Origin: Methylosinus sp. LW4
Lineage (GTDB): Bacteria > Pseudomonadota > Alphaproteobacteria > Rhizobiales > Beijerinckiaceae
DNA length: 64,000 nt
Direction of reading: 5' to 3'
Assembly (NCBI RefSeq): GCF_000379125.1
Contig: NZ_KB900626.1
Location: 2,986,667-3,050,666 of the forward strand
The notes beneath the pieces were generated by a model. It had not been told where the DNA came from and made no database searches. It saw only the letters and a program-made list of their open reading frames with translations. Position numbers and translations under genes: made by a program. Shown here in pieces: positions 52,008 through 62,208 of the stretch. Position 1 is the stretch's first letter; each line of letters opens with the position of its first letter.

Positions 52008-55000
52008 TTACGCCGGCCATTTGCCCGCCGCCGTCAGCTCCCGCAGCGCCTGCGCGTCGCGGGGGGTGACGCCGGGATAGTCGGCCTGCGCCGTCGCGGG
52101 GTCGAAATATTTCCAGGAGCGGGCGCATTTGACGCCCGAAGCCCGCCGCGGAACCACGGCGACGCCCGCGACCTCGGGCAGGCGGAAGGCCTCGGCCGGG
52201 CCTTCGCTCGCGTCGATCGCTATATCCGACACGATGCAGATTTCCGCGAAGTCCACGCCCGTGAGCGCGGCGCGCAGATCGGCGTCCGTCACATGGACGA
52301 GCGGCGCCGCCTCCAGCGAGGAGCCGATGCGCTTTTGCGCGCGCTCTATCTCCAGCGCGCCAGTGACGACGGAGCGGATGGCGCGCAGCTTCTCCCATTT
52401 TTCCGCCAGCGCCGCGTCGCGCCAGGATGCCGGCAGATCGGCGAAAGTCTCGAGATGCACGGAGGCCGCATCGGGATAGCGCGACAGCCAGGCCTCCTCC
52501 GCCGTGAAGGCGAGGATGGGCGCGAGCCATGTCGTCACCGCGCGGAACACCTCCTCCACCACGGTCAGCGCCGCCTTGCGCTTTGCGCTGGACGGAGGAT
52601 CGCAATAGAGCGCGTCCTTGCGAATGTCGAAATAGAAGGCCGAGAGATCGCTGGTGAGGAAAGGCGTCAGCAGCGCGACGACCTTTTTGTAATCGAACTC
52701 CGCATAGGCCGCAGCGACCTCCTCGCCGAGCTCCGACAGACGATGCAGCACGAGGCGCTCGAGCTCCGGCAGATCGGCATGGGCGACGCGCTCCTCCGCG
52801 CGATAATGCGCGAGCGTGCCGAGCATCCAACGGATGGTGTTGCGCAGCTTGCGGTAATTATCGGTGACGCTTTTGAGGATTTCCGGCCCGATGCGCTGAT
52901 CGTCGCTGTAATCGACGCTCGCCACCCACAGACGCAGAATATCGGCGCCGGCGTCGGCGATGACCTTTTGCGGCGCGACCACATTGCCTTTCGACTTCGA
53001 CATTTTATGGCCGTGCTCGTCGAGCGTGAAGCCATGCGTCAGCACGATGTCATAGGGCGCGCGGCCGCGCGTGCCGCAGGATTCCAGCAGCGAGGAATGG
53101 AACCAGCCGCGATGCTGATCCGAGCCCTCGAGATAGAGCACCTCATCGGCGCCGCCGTCGCGCTTGCGCTTTATGCCCGCGAGGCCCGGGAAATGAACCG
53201 GGTCTTCCAGCGTGAAGGAATGCGTCGAGCCGGAGTCGAACCACACGTCGAGAACATCGTCGATCTTCTCGTAATCGGCGGGGTCGTAGTCGGGCGAAAG
53301 GAAGCGCTTCGCCGCGCCCTCCTCGTACCAGGCGTCGGCGCCCTCCTTCTCGAAGGCCTCCACGATGCGAGCGTTCACGCGTGCATCGACGAGAATGTCG
53401 TGGCCGCCCTTCTTCACGAAGACGGCGATCGGCACGCCCCAGGCGCGCTGACGCGAGACCACCCAATCGGGACGATTGGCGATCATGCCGCGAATGCGAT
53501 TCTCGCCCGCCGCGGGAACCCATTGCGTGCGGGAGATTTCGTCGAGCGCGATGTCGCGAAGCGTGGGCGCATTGCCGCCAACCACCTCAGATCGAGAAGC
53601 CGGCGTCGACCCCAATCCCTCATCCTGAGGAGCCGGCGCAGCCGGCGTCTCGAAGGATGCGCCGCGGAGCGAGCCCTCGTCCTTCGAGACGGCGCTTCGC
53701 GCCTCCTCAGGATGAGGGCTCGAATGAGAGACAGCGTCCGACTGCGCGAATTTCTTGTCGAGCGCGATGAACCATTGCGGCGTGTTGCGAAAGATGACCG
53801 GCTTCTTCGAGCGCCAGCTGTGCGGATATTGATGCTTCAGCCGCCCGCGCGCGACGAGATTTCCCGCCGCGACCAGCGCCTGAATCACCGCCTCATTGGC
53901 GTCGCCCTTGTCGCCCTTTTCGGTGAGCACGCGCTTGCCCGGAAAGCCCGGCGCTTCATCGGTGTAGAAGCCGTCGGCGTCGACCGTATAGGGGATGCGC
54001 GCATCGATGCCGCGCTCGGCGAGCATGCGCCCGCTCGCCATCCATATGTCGAAGTCCTCGCGGCCATGTCCGGGCGCCGTGTGGACGAAGCCCGTTCCCG
54101 TATCGTCGGTGACGTGGTCGCCATCGAGGAGAGGGACACGGAATTGATAACCGCCGGACTCGTGCCCTGCGAGTGGATGATAACAAACGCCGACTGCGAG
54201 AGTCGAAGGGTCGACTGTTCCAATTCTTTCAAACGCGTCAACCTTCGCTGCCTTAAAGACCTCAGCGGCCAATTTGTCAGCGAGAACGTATGTTGCTCCG
54301 ACCTTAGCCCAATTGTTTTCGGGCGCCTGTGTTACACGGTAAAGGCCGTAAGCGATCTTATGCGAATAGGAGATCGCGCGATTGCCGGGCAGGGTCCAGG
54401 GCGTGGTCGTCCAAATTACGATCGAAGCCGACACAAGTCGGTCATCAACCGGAACGCGTTTACCCAGCTCATTCCAAGCAACATCCGCGGAACTAACACT
54501 GGGACCAGTTCTAACTACTATTTGGCAAGGAAACGCCACGAACACCGTGTCGCTGACATGGTCCTCGTACTCGACCTCCGCTTCCGCGAGCGCCGTCTTC
54601 TCGACCACGCTCCACATCACCGGCTTGGAGCCGCGATAGAGCAATCCGTTCTCGGCGAATTTCATCAGCTCGCGGGCGATATGCGCCTCGGCGGGGAAAT
54701 TCATCGTGGCGTAGGGATTGGCCCAGTCGCCCGTCACGCCCAGCCGCTTGAACTCCTCGCGCTGCACGGAGAGCCAATGCGCGGCATAGGCGCGGCACTC
54801 CTGACGGAAGGCGACGATCGCTTTGGGATCGGCGAAATCGGGCTTCTTCTTGCCCTTGGAGCGGTAGTTCTCCTCCTCGATCTTCCACTCGATCGGCAGG
54901 CCGTGGCAGTCCCAGCCGGGGACGTAATTGCTGTCCTTGCCGCTCATCTGCCGGCTGCGGGTGACGAGATCCTTGAGGATCTTGTTCAGCGCATGGCCGA

Positions 55001-55250
55001 TATGGATATTGCCATTGGCGTAGGGCGGGCCGTCGTGCAGCACGAATTTCGGCCGGCCCTTCGCTCTCTCGCGCAGCTTGGCGTAGAGGCCGATCTTCTC
55101 CCAGCGCGCGAGGATTTCCGGCTCGCGCTGCGGCAGGCCGGCGCGCATCGGAAAATCCGTCTGCGGCAGATAGAGGCTCTTGGAGAAATCGGGGCCTTTG
55201 TCCTCTTGGGACTTGTCGCCTTGGGACTTGTCTCTGGTCTTCTCGTTCAT
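52008..55250 (-). CDS. ileS: Isoleucyl-tRNA synthetase with an in-frame palindromic insertion
   Basis: A 1080-residue class I synthetase that charges tRNA-Ile; alphaproteobacterial IleRS is usually about 950-1010. The HIGH motif is [11 protein letters not shown], the editing-domain motif is [13 protein letters not shown] with [14 protein letters not shown], and the KMSKS loop is [10 protein letters not shown]. The excess length is mainly residues about 511-560. There a 102-bp repeat element encodes 34 residues ([17 protein letters not shown] and on), between [14 protein letters not shown] and [16 protein letters not shown] segment at about 54180-54540 (editing domain) is poorer in GC than the rest. 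The ATG at 55250 fits the family N-terminus; the preceding 29 codons do not. Confidence 0.93.
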   Translation of the reverse strand: MNEKTRDKSQGDKSQEDKGPDFSKSLYLPQTDFPMRAGLPQREPEILARWEKIGLYAKLRERAKGRPKFVLHDGPPYANGNIHIGHALNKILKDLVTRSRQMSGKDSNYVPGWDCHGLPIEWKIEEENYRSKGKKKPDFADPKAIVAFRQECRAYAAHWLSVQREEFKRLGVTGDWANPYATMNFPAEAHIARELMKFAENGLLYRGSKPVMWSVVEKTALAEAEVEYEDHVSDTVFVAFPCQIVVRTGPSVSSADVAWNELGKRVPVDDRLVSASIVIWTTTPWTLPGNRAISYSHKIAYGLYRVTQAPENNWAKVGATYVLADKLAAEVFKAAKVDAFERIGTVDPSTLAVGVCYHPLAGHESGGYQFRVPLLDGDHVTDDTGTGFVHTAPGHGREDFDIWMASGRMLAERGIDARIPYTVDADGFYTDEAPGFPGKRVLTEKGDKGDANEAVIQALVAAGNLVARGRLKHQYPHSWRSKKPVIFRNTPQWFIALDKKFAQSDAVSHSSPHPEEARSAVSKDEGSLRGASFETPAAPAPQDEGLGSTPASRSEVVGGNAPTLRDIALDEISRTQWVPAAGENRIRGMIANRPDWVVSRQRAWGVPIAVFVKKGGHDILVDARVNARIVEAFEKEGADAWYEEGAAKRFLSPDYDPADYEKIDDVLDVWFDSGSTHSFTLEDPVHFPGLAGIKRKRDGGADEVLYLEGSDQHRGWFHSSLLESCGTRGRAPYDIVLTHGFTLDEHGHKMSKSKGNVVAPQKVIADAGADILRLWVASVDYSDDQRIGPEILKSVTDNYRKLRNTIRWMLGTLAHYRAEERVAHADLPELERLVLHRLSELGEEVAAAYAEFDYKKVVALLTPFLTSDLSAFYFDIRKDALYCDPPSSAKRKAALTVVEEVFRAVTTWLAPILAFTAEEAWLSRYPDAASVHLETFADLPASWRDAALAEKWEKLRAIRSVVTGALEIERAQKRIGSSLEAAPLVHVTDADLRAALTGVDFAEICIVSDIAIDASEGPAEAFRLPEVAGVAVVPRRASGVKCARSWKYFDPATAQADYPGVTPRDAQALRELTAAGKWPA
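53617..53718. repeat. 102-bp palindromic repeat inside ileS
   Basis: The ends CCCTCATCCTGAGGAG (53617-53632) and CTCCTCAGGATGAGGG (53703-53718) are perfect complements. An inner pair, GTCTCGAAGGA (53647-53657) and TCCTTCGAGAC (53680-53690), also matches perfectly. The length is 34 codons exactly, so the ileS frame is kept. The sequence type is that of extragenic palindromes widespread in Rhizobiales, here lying in a coding region. Confidence 0.92.
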
Positions 55251-55476
55251 CTTATCGGAAACCGCTGCGCTCGCGGGCTGCGCCCCGAGCCGGGGCGGCG
55301 CGCGAAAGGGAAGGGAAAACAAGCGGAAGGGCGCCACGAACGGCGCGAGAACCCGGTCGCCGCGCGAGCTTGGTCACGCTCGAGCGCGGGCCGGGCCAAT
55401 AATTCGTATGCTGCGGCGCAGGACCATCGGCCCTATCTACCAGCGCGGGCCCGCTCCGCAAAGCCGGAATCTGGCC

Positions 55477-55779
55477 TCAATGGCCGCGGCGGAAAGGATT
55501 GCCGCCGGCGCCGGTGAGATAGGCGATCGCCCCGACGATCAGCGCGATGGGCAGCAGCACCATAAAAGCGCTGGCGAAGAAGATGAGCCCCATGGCGAGG
55601 ATCACCGCGCTGGTGAGCGTCAGCAGAGCTGCGCCCACCGGTCCGACCTTGATGACCTTCACGCCGTCGGTCCCGCCGATCCAAATACGCGTGCGCGAGC
55701 GGAAGCGGGGACGGCTCTCGCTCTCGGGCGGGAGGATCTCGATCTCGGCCGGTCTGTCGATATCGTGCTTTTGCGACAC
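55477..55779 (-). CDS. Small membrane protein of unknown function
   Basis: A 100-residue protein with a charged N-terminal half (about 1-45, rich in Glu, Arg and Pro) and two adjacent hydrophobic helices (about 47-68 and 70-88) ending in GGNPFRRGH. The start is GTG at 55779, with GAGAGG 7 nt upstream. No family is recognised. It lies about 225 bp upstream of ileS on the same strand. Confidence 0.6.
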   Translation of the reverse strand: MSQKHDIDRPAEIEILPPESESRPRFRSRTRIWIGGTDGVKVIKVGPVGAALLTLTSAVILAMGLIFFASAFMVLLPIALIVGAIAYLTGAGGNPFRRGH

Positions 55780-55950
55780 GGGACGCCTCTCCAGTCTAGG
55801 GCGTCCTCGATATAGGCGCTCGGTCGGCCTGCGCCAAGGAAGCGCAGCCGCGAATCCGCCGGGGAGAGGCATGTGGCTTTCGCCACAGCCGCCGAACCGC
55901 GCCTGCTCTAGCGTCCCTCTCGAACGTTTTGAAAAACGCGGAGAACGACC

Positions 55951-57561
55951 ATGCCGGGCGTCCGAGACCGGGTCACCCCGACCTATGAATATAATTGGCT
56001 AGACTTTCAGCTATTGATTCGTCCCAATCCGTTGCACCAGGATTTCACGGGCCTGAACATTCCTCCCCATGACGGCTCGCCCCACTATCTTGAAAGCGAA
56101 TATGTCGAGACGATCGACAAATACGCCGGGCAGAAGCCTTGGATTCTGATCAAGGCGCGCGGTCTCCCCGCCCAGCCCTACAGGCCATGGGCCGTCTATA
56201 ACGGCGCCGTGGCGTCGTGCCGCGGAAAAGTCATCTATTGGGACGGCGTCAAAGTCGCCGGTCTCGATCCGCAGCATGCGAGCACGGTCCCTTATACGCC
56301 CGCGTCGAATCGAGACCGTCGCCGGCTCGCGGAGACGGCGCTCGCCGCGATCGTGCTGCACAATCCGCAGCTCGTGCAGGCGACGCTCTATCGCGTCTCC
56401 AAGCAGATGACGGTCTATTGGTTGAAACGTCGCGAACAATTGACCGCGGGCGCCCCTGGGACGACCTTTCAGCAGCCGACGCGCGCGCTCGTCGCGCCGC
56501 GCAAGCCGGTGATGAACGCCCAGAATCAAATTCAATATCTGCAACCGAAACCGCTGAAGATCGGCCATCATCATACTGCGCCGCAGGGCGTCAGCGCCCT
56601 GCAGGTGGCGAATAACGCCGTCCCGCCAGACTCGTGGTCCGCCGTTCGCGGGACCGGGCAATATACGCATGGCGAGACGAGCTTCGGGCGCCTCGGCGTG
56701 GAGTTTCCGCCCGAGCTGGCGATGGCCGTGCAGCAGATGCTCTCCGCGCTGAATGGCAACTCGATTCCCAAAATGCTGAACGTCCACGATAATTTCATTC
56801 GCATTTTTCAGATGCTCGGGCCGTGCGACCTCAGCCACACGAGCAACAACGTCAATGTGCTGGCTTGGCTCACCACGACAAAGCGCCCGACATCCCCCAT
56901 CGAGACGCAGACATTCGATGCGACGCAACAGCATTGGTTCGACGCTTCGGCCAGCTGGAGACGCTTTCAGCGGCTAAAGAAGCTGTTTCGCCCGGACGAA
57001 ATTTTCGGTGAAAGCCCAACGGCCAAATACGAACGCGCGAGAACCGAAAAAGAAAATAAGAACATAACGGCGAATACCTACCCCGGGCTGCTGAGCGCGC
57101 AGCATTTGTCGCCGAGCAGCGAGATCGGCGCATGCTGGGAACGCATCGAGCGAGACTGGTTCGATGGACGAACTCTGCCTGTCGAAACAGAGCCGAGAAA
57201 GCGAGGCATCGAGAAATTCGAAGGAACCTTCGCCGAGTCTTCGCCCTTCTTTAAAAAAATGCAAGAAAACAACCTGTTCTGCAGCGCAGGTCTATCCGGC
57301 TCGACAACGACGCTCCTGCTGGCCGCCAGCTTTTTTGCCGAAATCGATAATCAGCTCGAGGACGCGCAGATATATCTGCTCGCGATCATCGGATATCTCG
57401 TCGGCGGAGGCATGCATTCCTGCCATGAAATATTCGAGACCGCCGAGCGCATCGGCATTCCCTACACAGTCGGGAAATACGAGCAATCGCTCCCGAACGT
57501 GCTGAAGAATCATCCCCTGTACACGAGATGGAAATCCGAGTTCGGCGACGTCGTCCTTTAG
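55951..57561 (+). CDS. 536-residue protein of unknown function
   Basis: A large protein with no family I recognise, no signal peptide and no clear membrane anchor except a hydrophobic C-terminal stretch (about 445-490, SGSTTTLLLAASFFAEIDNQ then YLLAIIGYLVGGGMHSCHEIFE). The N-terminal half is rich in aromatic residues and Pro (LLIRPNPLHQDFTGLNIPP). The middle is basic and polar, and the region about 360-385 is Lys/Glu/Asn-rich. GGGMHSCHEIFE with a nearby Cys looks conserved-motif-like and could be catalytic, but this is only an impression. Codon use in the last third is poorer in GC. It stands alone, followed by a terminator shared with the lytic transglycosylase gene. Confidence 0.65.
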   Translation: MPGVRDRVTPTYEYNWLDFQLLIRPNPLHQDFTGLNIPPHDGSPHYLESEYVETIDKYAGQKPWILIKARGLPAQPYRPWAVYNGAVASCRGKVIYWDGVKVAGLDPQHASTVPYTPASNRDRRRLAETALAAIVLHNPQLVQATLYRVSKQMTVYWLKRREQLTAGAPGTTFQQPTRALVAPRKPVMNAQNQIQYLQPKPLKIGHHHTAPQGVSALQVANNAVPPDSWSAVRGTGQYTHGETSFGRLGVEFPPELAMAVQQMLSALNGNSIPKMLNVHDNFIRIFQMLGPCDLSHTSNNVNVLAWLTTTKRPTSPIETQTFDATQQHWFDASASWRRFQRLKKLFRPDEIFGESPTAKYERARTEKENKNITANTYPGLLSAQHLSPSSEIGACWERIERDWFDGRTLPVETEPRKRGIEKFEGTFAESSPFFKKMQENNLFCSAGLSGSTTTLLLAASFFAEIDNQLEDAQIYLLAIIGYLVGGGMHSCHEIFETAERIGIPYTVGKYEQSLPNVLKNHPLYTRWKSEFGDVVL

Positions 57562-57589
57562 AACCGACGCGCCGCCGGTCGGCTCTCCT

Positions 57590-57622
57590 CGCGCCTTCGC
57601 GGCGGTAGATCGCGAAGGCGCG
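57590..57622. terminator. Bidirectional terminator
   Basis: A perfect 12-bp stem CGCGCCTTCGCG / CGCGAAGGCGCG with a 9-nt loop lies between the convergent orphan gene and the lytic transglycosylase gene. Confidence 0.7.
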
Positions 57623-57626
57623 GCGA

Positions 57627-59876
57627 TCAATTCGCCGCCTGCTGTCGCCACAGATCGCCCTGTGGCGCGCGCGTCTCGCGGTCGCCGAAGCGGGCGCGAT
57701 AGACGGTCAGATTTTCGATCACGCGCTGAACGTAATTGCGCGTCTCGCTGATCGGAATGCGCTCCACCCAATCGATGGGATCGACCTCGCTCTTGCGCGG
57801 ATCGCCATAGGCGTCGATCCATTCCTTCACCCTCTTGCCGCCGGCGTTATAGGCGGCGAAGGCGAGGATATAGGAACCCTTGTGCTCGTCGAGCAGCATG
57901 CCGAGATGCGCCGCGCCGAGCCGCGCGTTGAAGGCGGGCTCGTCGATCATGCGCTTCAGATCGAAACCGACACCCGTCTGCTGCGCGGTGTGGCGCGCGG
58001 TGGAGGCGATCATCTGCATCAGCCCCATGGCGCCGGCGCTGGAGACGGCCTTGGGATCGAAGGCGCTCTCCTGCCGGGCGATGGCGTAGACGATCGCCCG
58101 CGATGCCGAGCCTGGCAGCGCCGCGAAAGCGGGTATGCCGAAGGACGGAAAAGCCGCGTCGTCGATCGCAATGCCACGATAGGAGGCGAGCTTGCCGAGC
58201 GTCAGGGAGATTTTGGCCTCGCGCCGACGCTGGGCCACCTCGGTCAGCGCCGAGAGCTGCGCCTCGCCGACCAGCGTTTTGGCGGCGTCGGCGGCGAGCT
58301 GCGCGGCCATCTCCTTCTCGCCGGCGGCGAAGAGCAGCTCCACCGCGCGCACCGATTCGTCGCGGGCGTCGCCATGGGCCGGCTCGGGCGTCGGACGCAA
58401 AGGCGAATCGAAGGCGCCGAGCCGCGCGCGGGCGAGCTGGCCGTAGAAAGTGGTCGATTGCAGCGCCGCGGTCTCATAGGAGGCGCGCGCCGCCTCGGCC
58501 GCGCCGGCGGCCTCACGAGCGCGGGCGAGCCAATAGGCGCCGCGCGATTTTTGAATCGGCGTCTCGGCGATGCGGGCGATCTCCTCGAAATGCCGCTGCG
58601 CTTTGGCGGGATCGTTCAGGAATCGCAGCGCGATCCAGCCCGCATGGAATTCCGCCTCGACGCGATAGGAGAGCGAGCGCGCCGAATGCTGCGCGCAGAG
58701 CTCATAGGCCTCGCCGAATTGCCCGATATCCATCAGCTTGCGGGAGATGAGCCGCCGCTCCACCCACCAGGCGTCGCCGTCGACGATGAGGCGCGGATCG
58801 CGCGGCGCCGTGCGCAGCAGCGCCGCCGCCTCGACGAGCTTCTTTTGATGGCGCAGCATGTGAATGCGCGCGAAGAGGATTCCGGGGTCCTTCTGCGCCT
58901 CGGCCGGCAGAGCGGAGAAAGTCTTTTCCGAAGCGCTCTCATTGATCGCCAGCGCGCGGGCGCGGGCGAGATCGAGCGCGTCCTTGCCGGCATGGGCCGC
59001 GACGCGCAGGGCGGGGCCGGTCTTCTCGGCGTAGAGCAGACGATCGGCGCGATATTTGTGGTCGGCGACGTCGAGATAATCGCCGAACTCTTTTTTCGCG
59101 GCCGCCTCCAGCTGCTCGTTGAAATCATCCTCGCGCCACATGGGCTTGATGAGCGCCGCGACCTCCAGCGGCTCGCTGCGGCGGGCCATGACGCGGGCGA
59201 GCGCCAGTCGTCCCGCCGGCGTCTTGGGCGGACGCTCGGCGAAATAGTCGACAATCAGCCGATCCGGGTGCTTGTCGCCATAGAGCGCCTCCTCGACGCG
59301 CTGACGCAGCCAGGCCGAGGCCGGCCATTCGGGATGCTCGGCGAGAAATTTCGACAGGCGCACAAAGCCGGCCTCGCGCGGATGCAGCCGCAAGCCGGCC
59401 CATTGCGCGGCGGCGCGGGCGAGCGGCGCCTCGACGCCGGCGAGCGCCTGATCGCCGCCGGCGAAATCATTGGCTTTGTAGGCGGCGAGCGCGCGGCCGA
59501 AAGCGTCGTAATCCGGCCCGAGCAGAACGGCGGCCTCGGGCGGCTGCGGGACGCGCGCCTCGAGATCGAGCCCGCCGTCCGGCGGCGCGTAGGACAGCAG
59601 CTTGGACGCGGCCTCTCCCGCCGGCGGCCGGCGCAGCATGCCGGCGGCGCGCGGATCGGGCGGCGCGGCGGGGCCGAGGAAATCATGCAACGCCTCGCGC
59701 GCCGAATCGCGCGGCGCCCAGGGCGCTTGCGGCGAGGAGGCGGCGCCGGCGGGCGGCGGATCGTCGCTGTCGCGGTCCGGCGTGCGTCGCTGCGTGGCCG
59801 GGTAGAAGGCCGCCGCCACGCCCAAGGCGGCGACGATGAGAACGAGGCGCGCGGCCCCACTGTGGCGATTCGTCAT
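57627..59876 (-). CDS. Soluble-type lytic murein transglycosylase (Slt70-like)
   Basis: A 749-residue periplasmic enzyme that cleaves peptidoglycan glycan strands to 1,6-anhydro products. An N-terminal helix (about 10-26) acts as signal or anchor. A long alpha-helical superhelical domain (about 90-560) precedes the C-terminal SLT domain. The catalytic Glu is in IARQESAFDPKA, followed by GAMGLMQMI and FAAYNAGGKRV, the family's conserved blocks. The ATG at 59876 gives the expected N-terminal helix; an upstream ATG at 59921 lacks a ribosome-binding site. It is divergent from dapA. Confidence 0.92.
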   Translation of the reverse strand: MTNRHSGAARLVLIVAALGVAAAFYPATQRRTPDRDSDDPPPAGAASSPQAPWAPRDSAREALHDFLGPAAPPDPRAAGMLRRPPAGEAASKLLSYAPPDGGLDLEARVPQPPEAAVLLGPDYDAFGRALAAYKANDFAGGDQALAGVEAPLARAAAQWAGLRLHPREAGFVRLSKFLAEHPEWPASAWLRQRVEEALYGDKHPDRLIVDYFAERPPKTPAGRLALARVMARRSEPLEVAALIKPMWREDDFNEQLEAAAKKEFGDYLDVADHKYRADRLLYAEKTGPALRVAAHAGKDALDLARARALAINESASEKTFSALPAEAQKDPGILFARIHMLRHQKKLVEAAALLRTAPRDPRLIVDGDAWWVERRLISRKLMDIGQFGEAYELCAQHSARSLSYRVEAEFHAGWIALRFLNDPAKAQRHFEEIARIAETPIQKSRGAYWLARAREAAGAAEAARASYETAALQSTTFYGQLARARLGAFDSPLRPTPEPAHGDARDESVRAVELLFAAGEKEMAAQLAADAAKTLVGEAQLSALTEVAQRRREAKISLTLGKLASYRGIAIDDAAFPSFGIPAFAALPGSASRAIVYAIARQESAFDPKAVSSAGAMGLMQMIASTARHTAQQTGVGFDLKRMIDEPAFNARLGAAHLGMLLDEHKGSYILAFAAYNAGGKRVKEWIDAYGDPRKSEVDPIDWVERIPISETRNYVQRVIENLTVYRARFGDRETRAPQGDLWRQQAAN

Positions 59877-60188
59877 CGGCCCAACGCTCCGAACTCTTAA
59901 CGTAATGCAGCCTGCGGCCATTTCGTTGCGGAACTGTCAACCAAATCGATAAGCAGCGGCATTTTCGAATTTTTCGCTCCGCGTCGACCGGCTGCTCGAG
60001 CTGTTCGCCGATTCCGCGCGGAGGGACGCCGCAAACCCTTTTCACTCTAACGCCCAGAGGCTATGACAGTCCCGTCTTCCCAGGGCGGAACGGCCGCCGC
60101 GAGGACGGGCCGAAAATTCTCCGTACCAATCCCAGTCAGTAAGCGCGGCGATTACGGCGCCCGCGTGGCGCAGCGAAAGCGACGGCAG
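59877..60188. other. Divergent gap between the lytic transglycosylase gene and dapA
   Basis: About 310 bp without a supported gene. It should contain the promoters for both genes. I see no clear operator or repeat in it. Confidence 0.5.
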
Positions 60189-61082
60189 ATGAACGACAAG
60201 CCAGTGTTCCGAGGATCCTACACCGCTCTGGTCACGCCTTTCGCCGATGGCGAGGTCGATCACGCCGCTCTGCGCGCGCTCGTCGATTGGCAGATCGACA
60301 GCGGGACGCATGGCCTCGTTCCCGTGGGCACGACAGGCGAGAGCCCGACCTTGAGCCATGAGGAGCACCGCGCCGTCGTCGAGACCGTGATCCAGCAGGC
60401 GGCCGGCCGCGTTCCGGTGATCGCCGGCGCCGGCTCCAACAACACGCGCGAGGCGGTGGAGCTCGCCCTTCATGCGCAGCAGGCGGGGGCGGATGGCGTT
60501 CTCGTCGTCACGCCTTATTACAACAAGCCGAATCAGGAAGGGCTCTACCAGCATTTCGCCGCTGTGGCGGAGGCGGTCTCCATTCCGATCATCGTCTACA
60601 ACATCCCGCCGCGCTCGGTCGTCGATTTGAGCGTCGCCACTCTGGCGCGCCTCGCGCAGCTCGAGTCCATCGCCGGCGTGAAGGACGCCACCGGCAATGT
60701 CGGCCGCATCCTCCAGCAGCGCGCCGCCTGCGGGCCGGACTTCGTGCAATTCTCCGGCGACGACATTCTCGCTCTGGCCAGCGTCGCCGTCGGCGCCATA
60801 GGCGTCATCTCGGTCGTCTCCAATGTCGCGCCGCGGCTCTGCGCCGATCTGCAGAACGCCGCCCTCGCAGGGGATTTCAAGACGGCGCTGGCGCTTCAGG
60901 ACCGCTTGACCGCCCTGCAGCAGGCGATCTTCCTCGAGGCCGGCGTGACCGGGGCCAAATATGGCCTCTCTCTGCTCGGCCGCGTGCGCGAGGAAGTCCG
61001 GCTGCCGCTGGTCGCCTCCGCCGAGCCGACGAAAAAGGCCATTCGCGACGCGATGGTTCTCGCCGGCGTGCTGGACGCCTGA
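60189..61082 (+). CDS. dapA: 4-Hydroxy-tetrahydrodipicolinate synthase
   Basis: A 297-residue aldolase-family enzyme that condenses pyruvate with aspartate semialdehyde in lysine and diaminopimelate synthesis. The Schiff-base lysine is K165 in [11 protein letters not shown]. Tyr137 (VYNIPPRSV) and the [14 protein letters not shown] loop are the other active-site elements. The ATG at 60189 matches the family N-terminus. smpB follows after 25 bp. Confidence 0.95.
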   Translation: MNDKPVFRGSYTALVTPFADGEVDHAALRALVDWQIDSGTHGLVPVGTTGESPTLSHEEHRAVVETVIQQAAGRVPVIAGAGSNNTREAVELALHAQQAGADGVLVVTPYYNKPNQEGLYQHFAAVAEAVSIPIIVYNIPPRSVVDLSVATLARLAQLESIAGVKDATGNVGRILQQRAACGPDFVQFSGDDILALASVAVGAIGVISVVSNVAPRLCADLQNAALAGDFKTALALQDRLTALQQAIFLEAGVTGAKYGLSLLGRVREEVRLPLVASAEPTKKAIRDAMVLAGVLDA

Positions 61083-61107
61083 GCGGACAGCAGCAGGACG
61101 CGCGCCA

Positions 61108-61584
61108 GTGGCCGAGAAAGAAAAGCCCAATTTCAAGGTCGTCGCCGACAATCGGCGCGCGCGCTATGATTATGAGATCGGCGAGACCTTCGAGGCCGGC
61201 CTGTCGCTGACTGGCACGGAGGTGAAGTCGCTGCGCACCGGCAAGGCGACCATCGCCGAGAGCTACGCCCATGTCGACCGCAAGGGCGAGGCCTGGCTCG
61301 TCAACGCCACTATTCCCGAATATCTCTCCGGCAATCGCTTCAATCACGAGCCCAAAAGGCTGCGCAAGCTGCTGCTGAAGCAGCGCGAGATCGCCAAGCT
61401 GGCGCAGGGGGTCGAGCGCGAGGGCATGACCATCGTGCCGATGAAGCTCTATTTCAACGAGCGCGGCCGCGCCAAGCTGCAGATCGCGCTGGGGCGCGGC
61501 AAGAAGCTGCACGACAAGCGCGAGGTGGAGAAGAAGCGCGACTGGGGCCGCGAGAAGAGCCGGCTGCTGCGCGACCGCGGCTGA
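61108..61584 (+). CDS. smpB: SsrA-binding protein SmpB
   Basis: A 158-residue tmRNA-binding protein required for ribosome rescue by trans-translation. Family blocks are [45 protein letters not shown] and the basic C-terminal tail [21 protein letters not shown], which enters the ribosome. The start is GTG at 61108, with AGGA 9 nt upstream. dapA-smpB order is usual in alphaproteobacteria. Confidence 0.95.
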   Translation: MAEKEKPNFKVVADNRRARYDYEIGETFEAGLSLTGTEVKSLRTGKATIAESYAHVDRKGEAWLVNATIPEYLSGNRFNHEPKRLRKLLLKQREIAKLAQGVEREGMTIVPMKLYFNERGRAKLQIALGRGKKLHDKREVEKKRDWGREKSRLLRDRG

Positions 61585-61599
61585 GGGAAATATTCAGCG

Positions 61600-62208
61600 C
61601 TATTTTTCCAAAATTTCCCGAGCCCGCGCGAAGATCGCGCTGAACATCTGCGGCGTCAGCGCGCCCGTATTCGTGTTGAGACGCGAGCAGTGATAGCTGT
61701 CGATAAGAATAATTCGCTTATTGCGAGTATTCGCGACGATCTCATGCTCGCGGCCATGGGCGAAGGGGAAGCCGCTGGGCTTCAGCGAGAAGGCGCGCAG
61801 CACGCCCTCATGGGCGATGCGGCCGAGCGCGACAATCAGCCTCACCCGCTTCAGCCGGCGCAAGCCCGCCTCGAGAAAAGGGCGGCAGGCCGAAAGCTCG
61901 GCCGGCAGCGGCTTGTTGCCGGGAGGAACGCAGCGCAGCACATTGGTGATTCGGCAATCGACGAGCGCGACGCCATCATCGGCGCGGGCGTCATAGACGC
62001 CGCGGGAAAAGCCGGTTTCCGCGAGAGTAGCGTAGAGGAGACGTCCGGCGTCGTCGCCGGTGAAGGGGCGACTGGTGCGATTGGCGCCCATGCGTCCCGG
62101 GGCGAGGCCGACGATCAGCAGGCGCGCGTTACGGGGGCCGAAATCGGCGACGGGCGCATTATGCCAGTCGGGATGGCGCTCCCGAAGCTCGTGCCGGTAC
62201 ATGACCAA
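61600..62208 (-). CDS. Iron-sulfur uracil-DNA glycosylase (family 5, UDGb type), N-terminus unclear
   Basis: A DNA-repair enzyme that removes uracil. Motif 1 is GLAPGRMGANRTSRPFTGD, with Ala in place of the usual catalytic Asp/Asn as in UDGb. The C-terminal motif is YHCSRLNTNTG, where the family has HPS-type. One Cys pair for the 4Fe-4S cluster is in DCRITNVLRC. The other pair, CPLC, is encoded in frame at 62215-62226, just upstream of the first usual start (TTG at 62208). No ATG, GTG or TTG precedes it before a stop, so the true start is unresolved. It lies 61 bp after the NYN gene. Confidence 0.78.
   Translation of the reverse strand: MVMYRHELRERHPDWHNAPVADFGPRNARLLIVGLAPGRMGANRTSRPFTGDDAGRLLYATLAETGFSRGVYDARADDGVALVDCRITNVLRCVPPGNKPLPAELSACRPFLEAGLRRLKRVRLIVALGRIAHEGVLRAFSLKPSGFPFAHGREHEIVANTRNKRIILIDSYHCSRLNTNTGALTPQMFSAIFARAREILEK

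Noticed and set aside
52293..55517. A plus-strand open frame of more than 1000 codons opposite ileS
   Set aside because: It is antisense to a synthetase with intact HIGH and KMSKS motifs and has no recognisable domain; long antisense frames are expected at this GC content.
57882..59900. A plus-strand open frame of more than 600 codons opposite the lytic transglycosylase
   Set aside because: Antisense to a gene with signal sequence and SLT motifs; the product is Arg/Gly-rich with no family signature.
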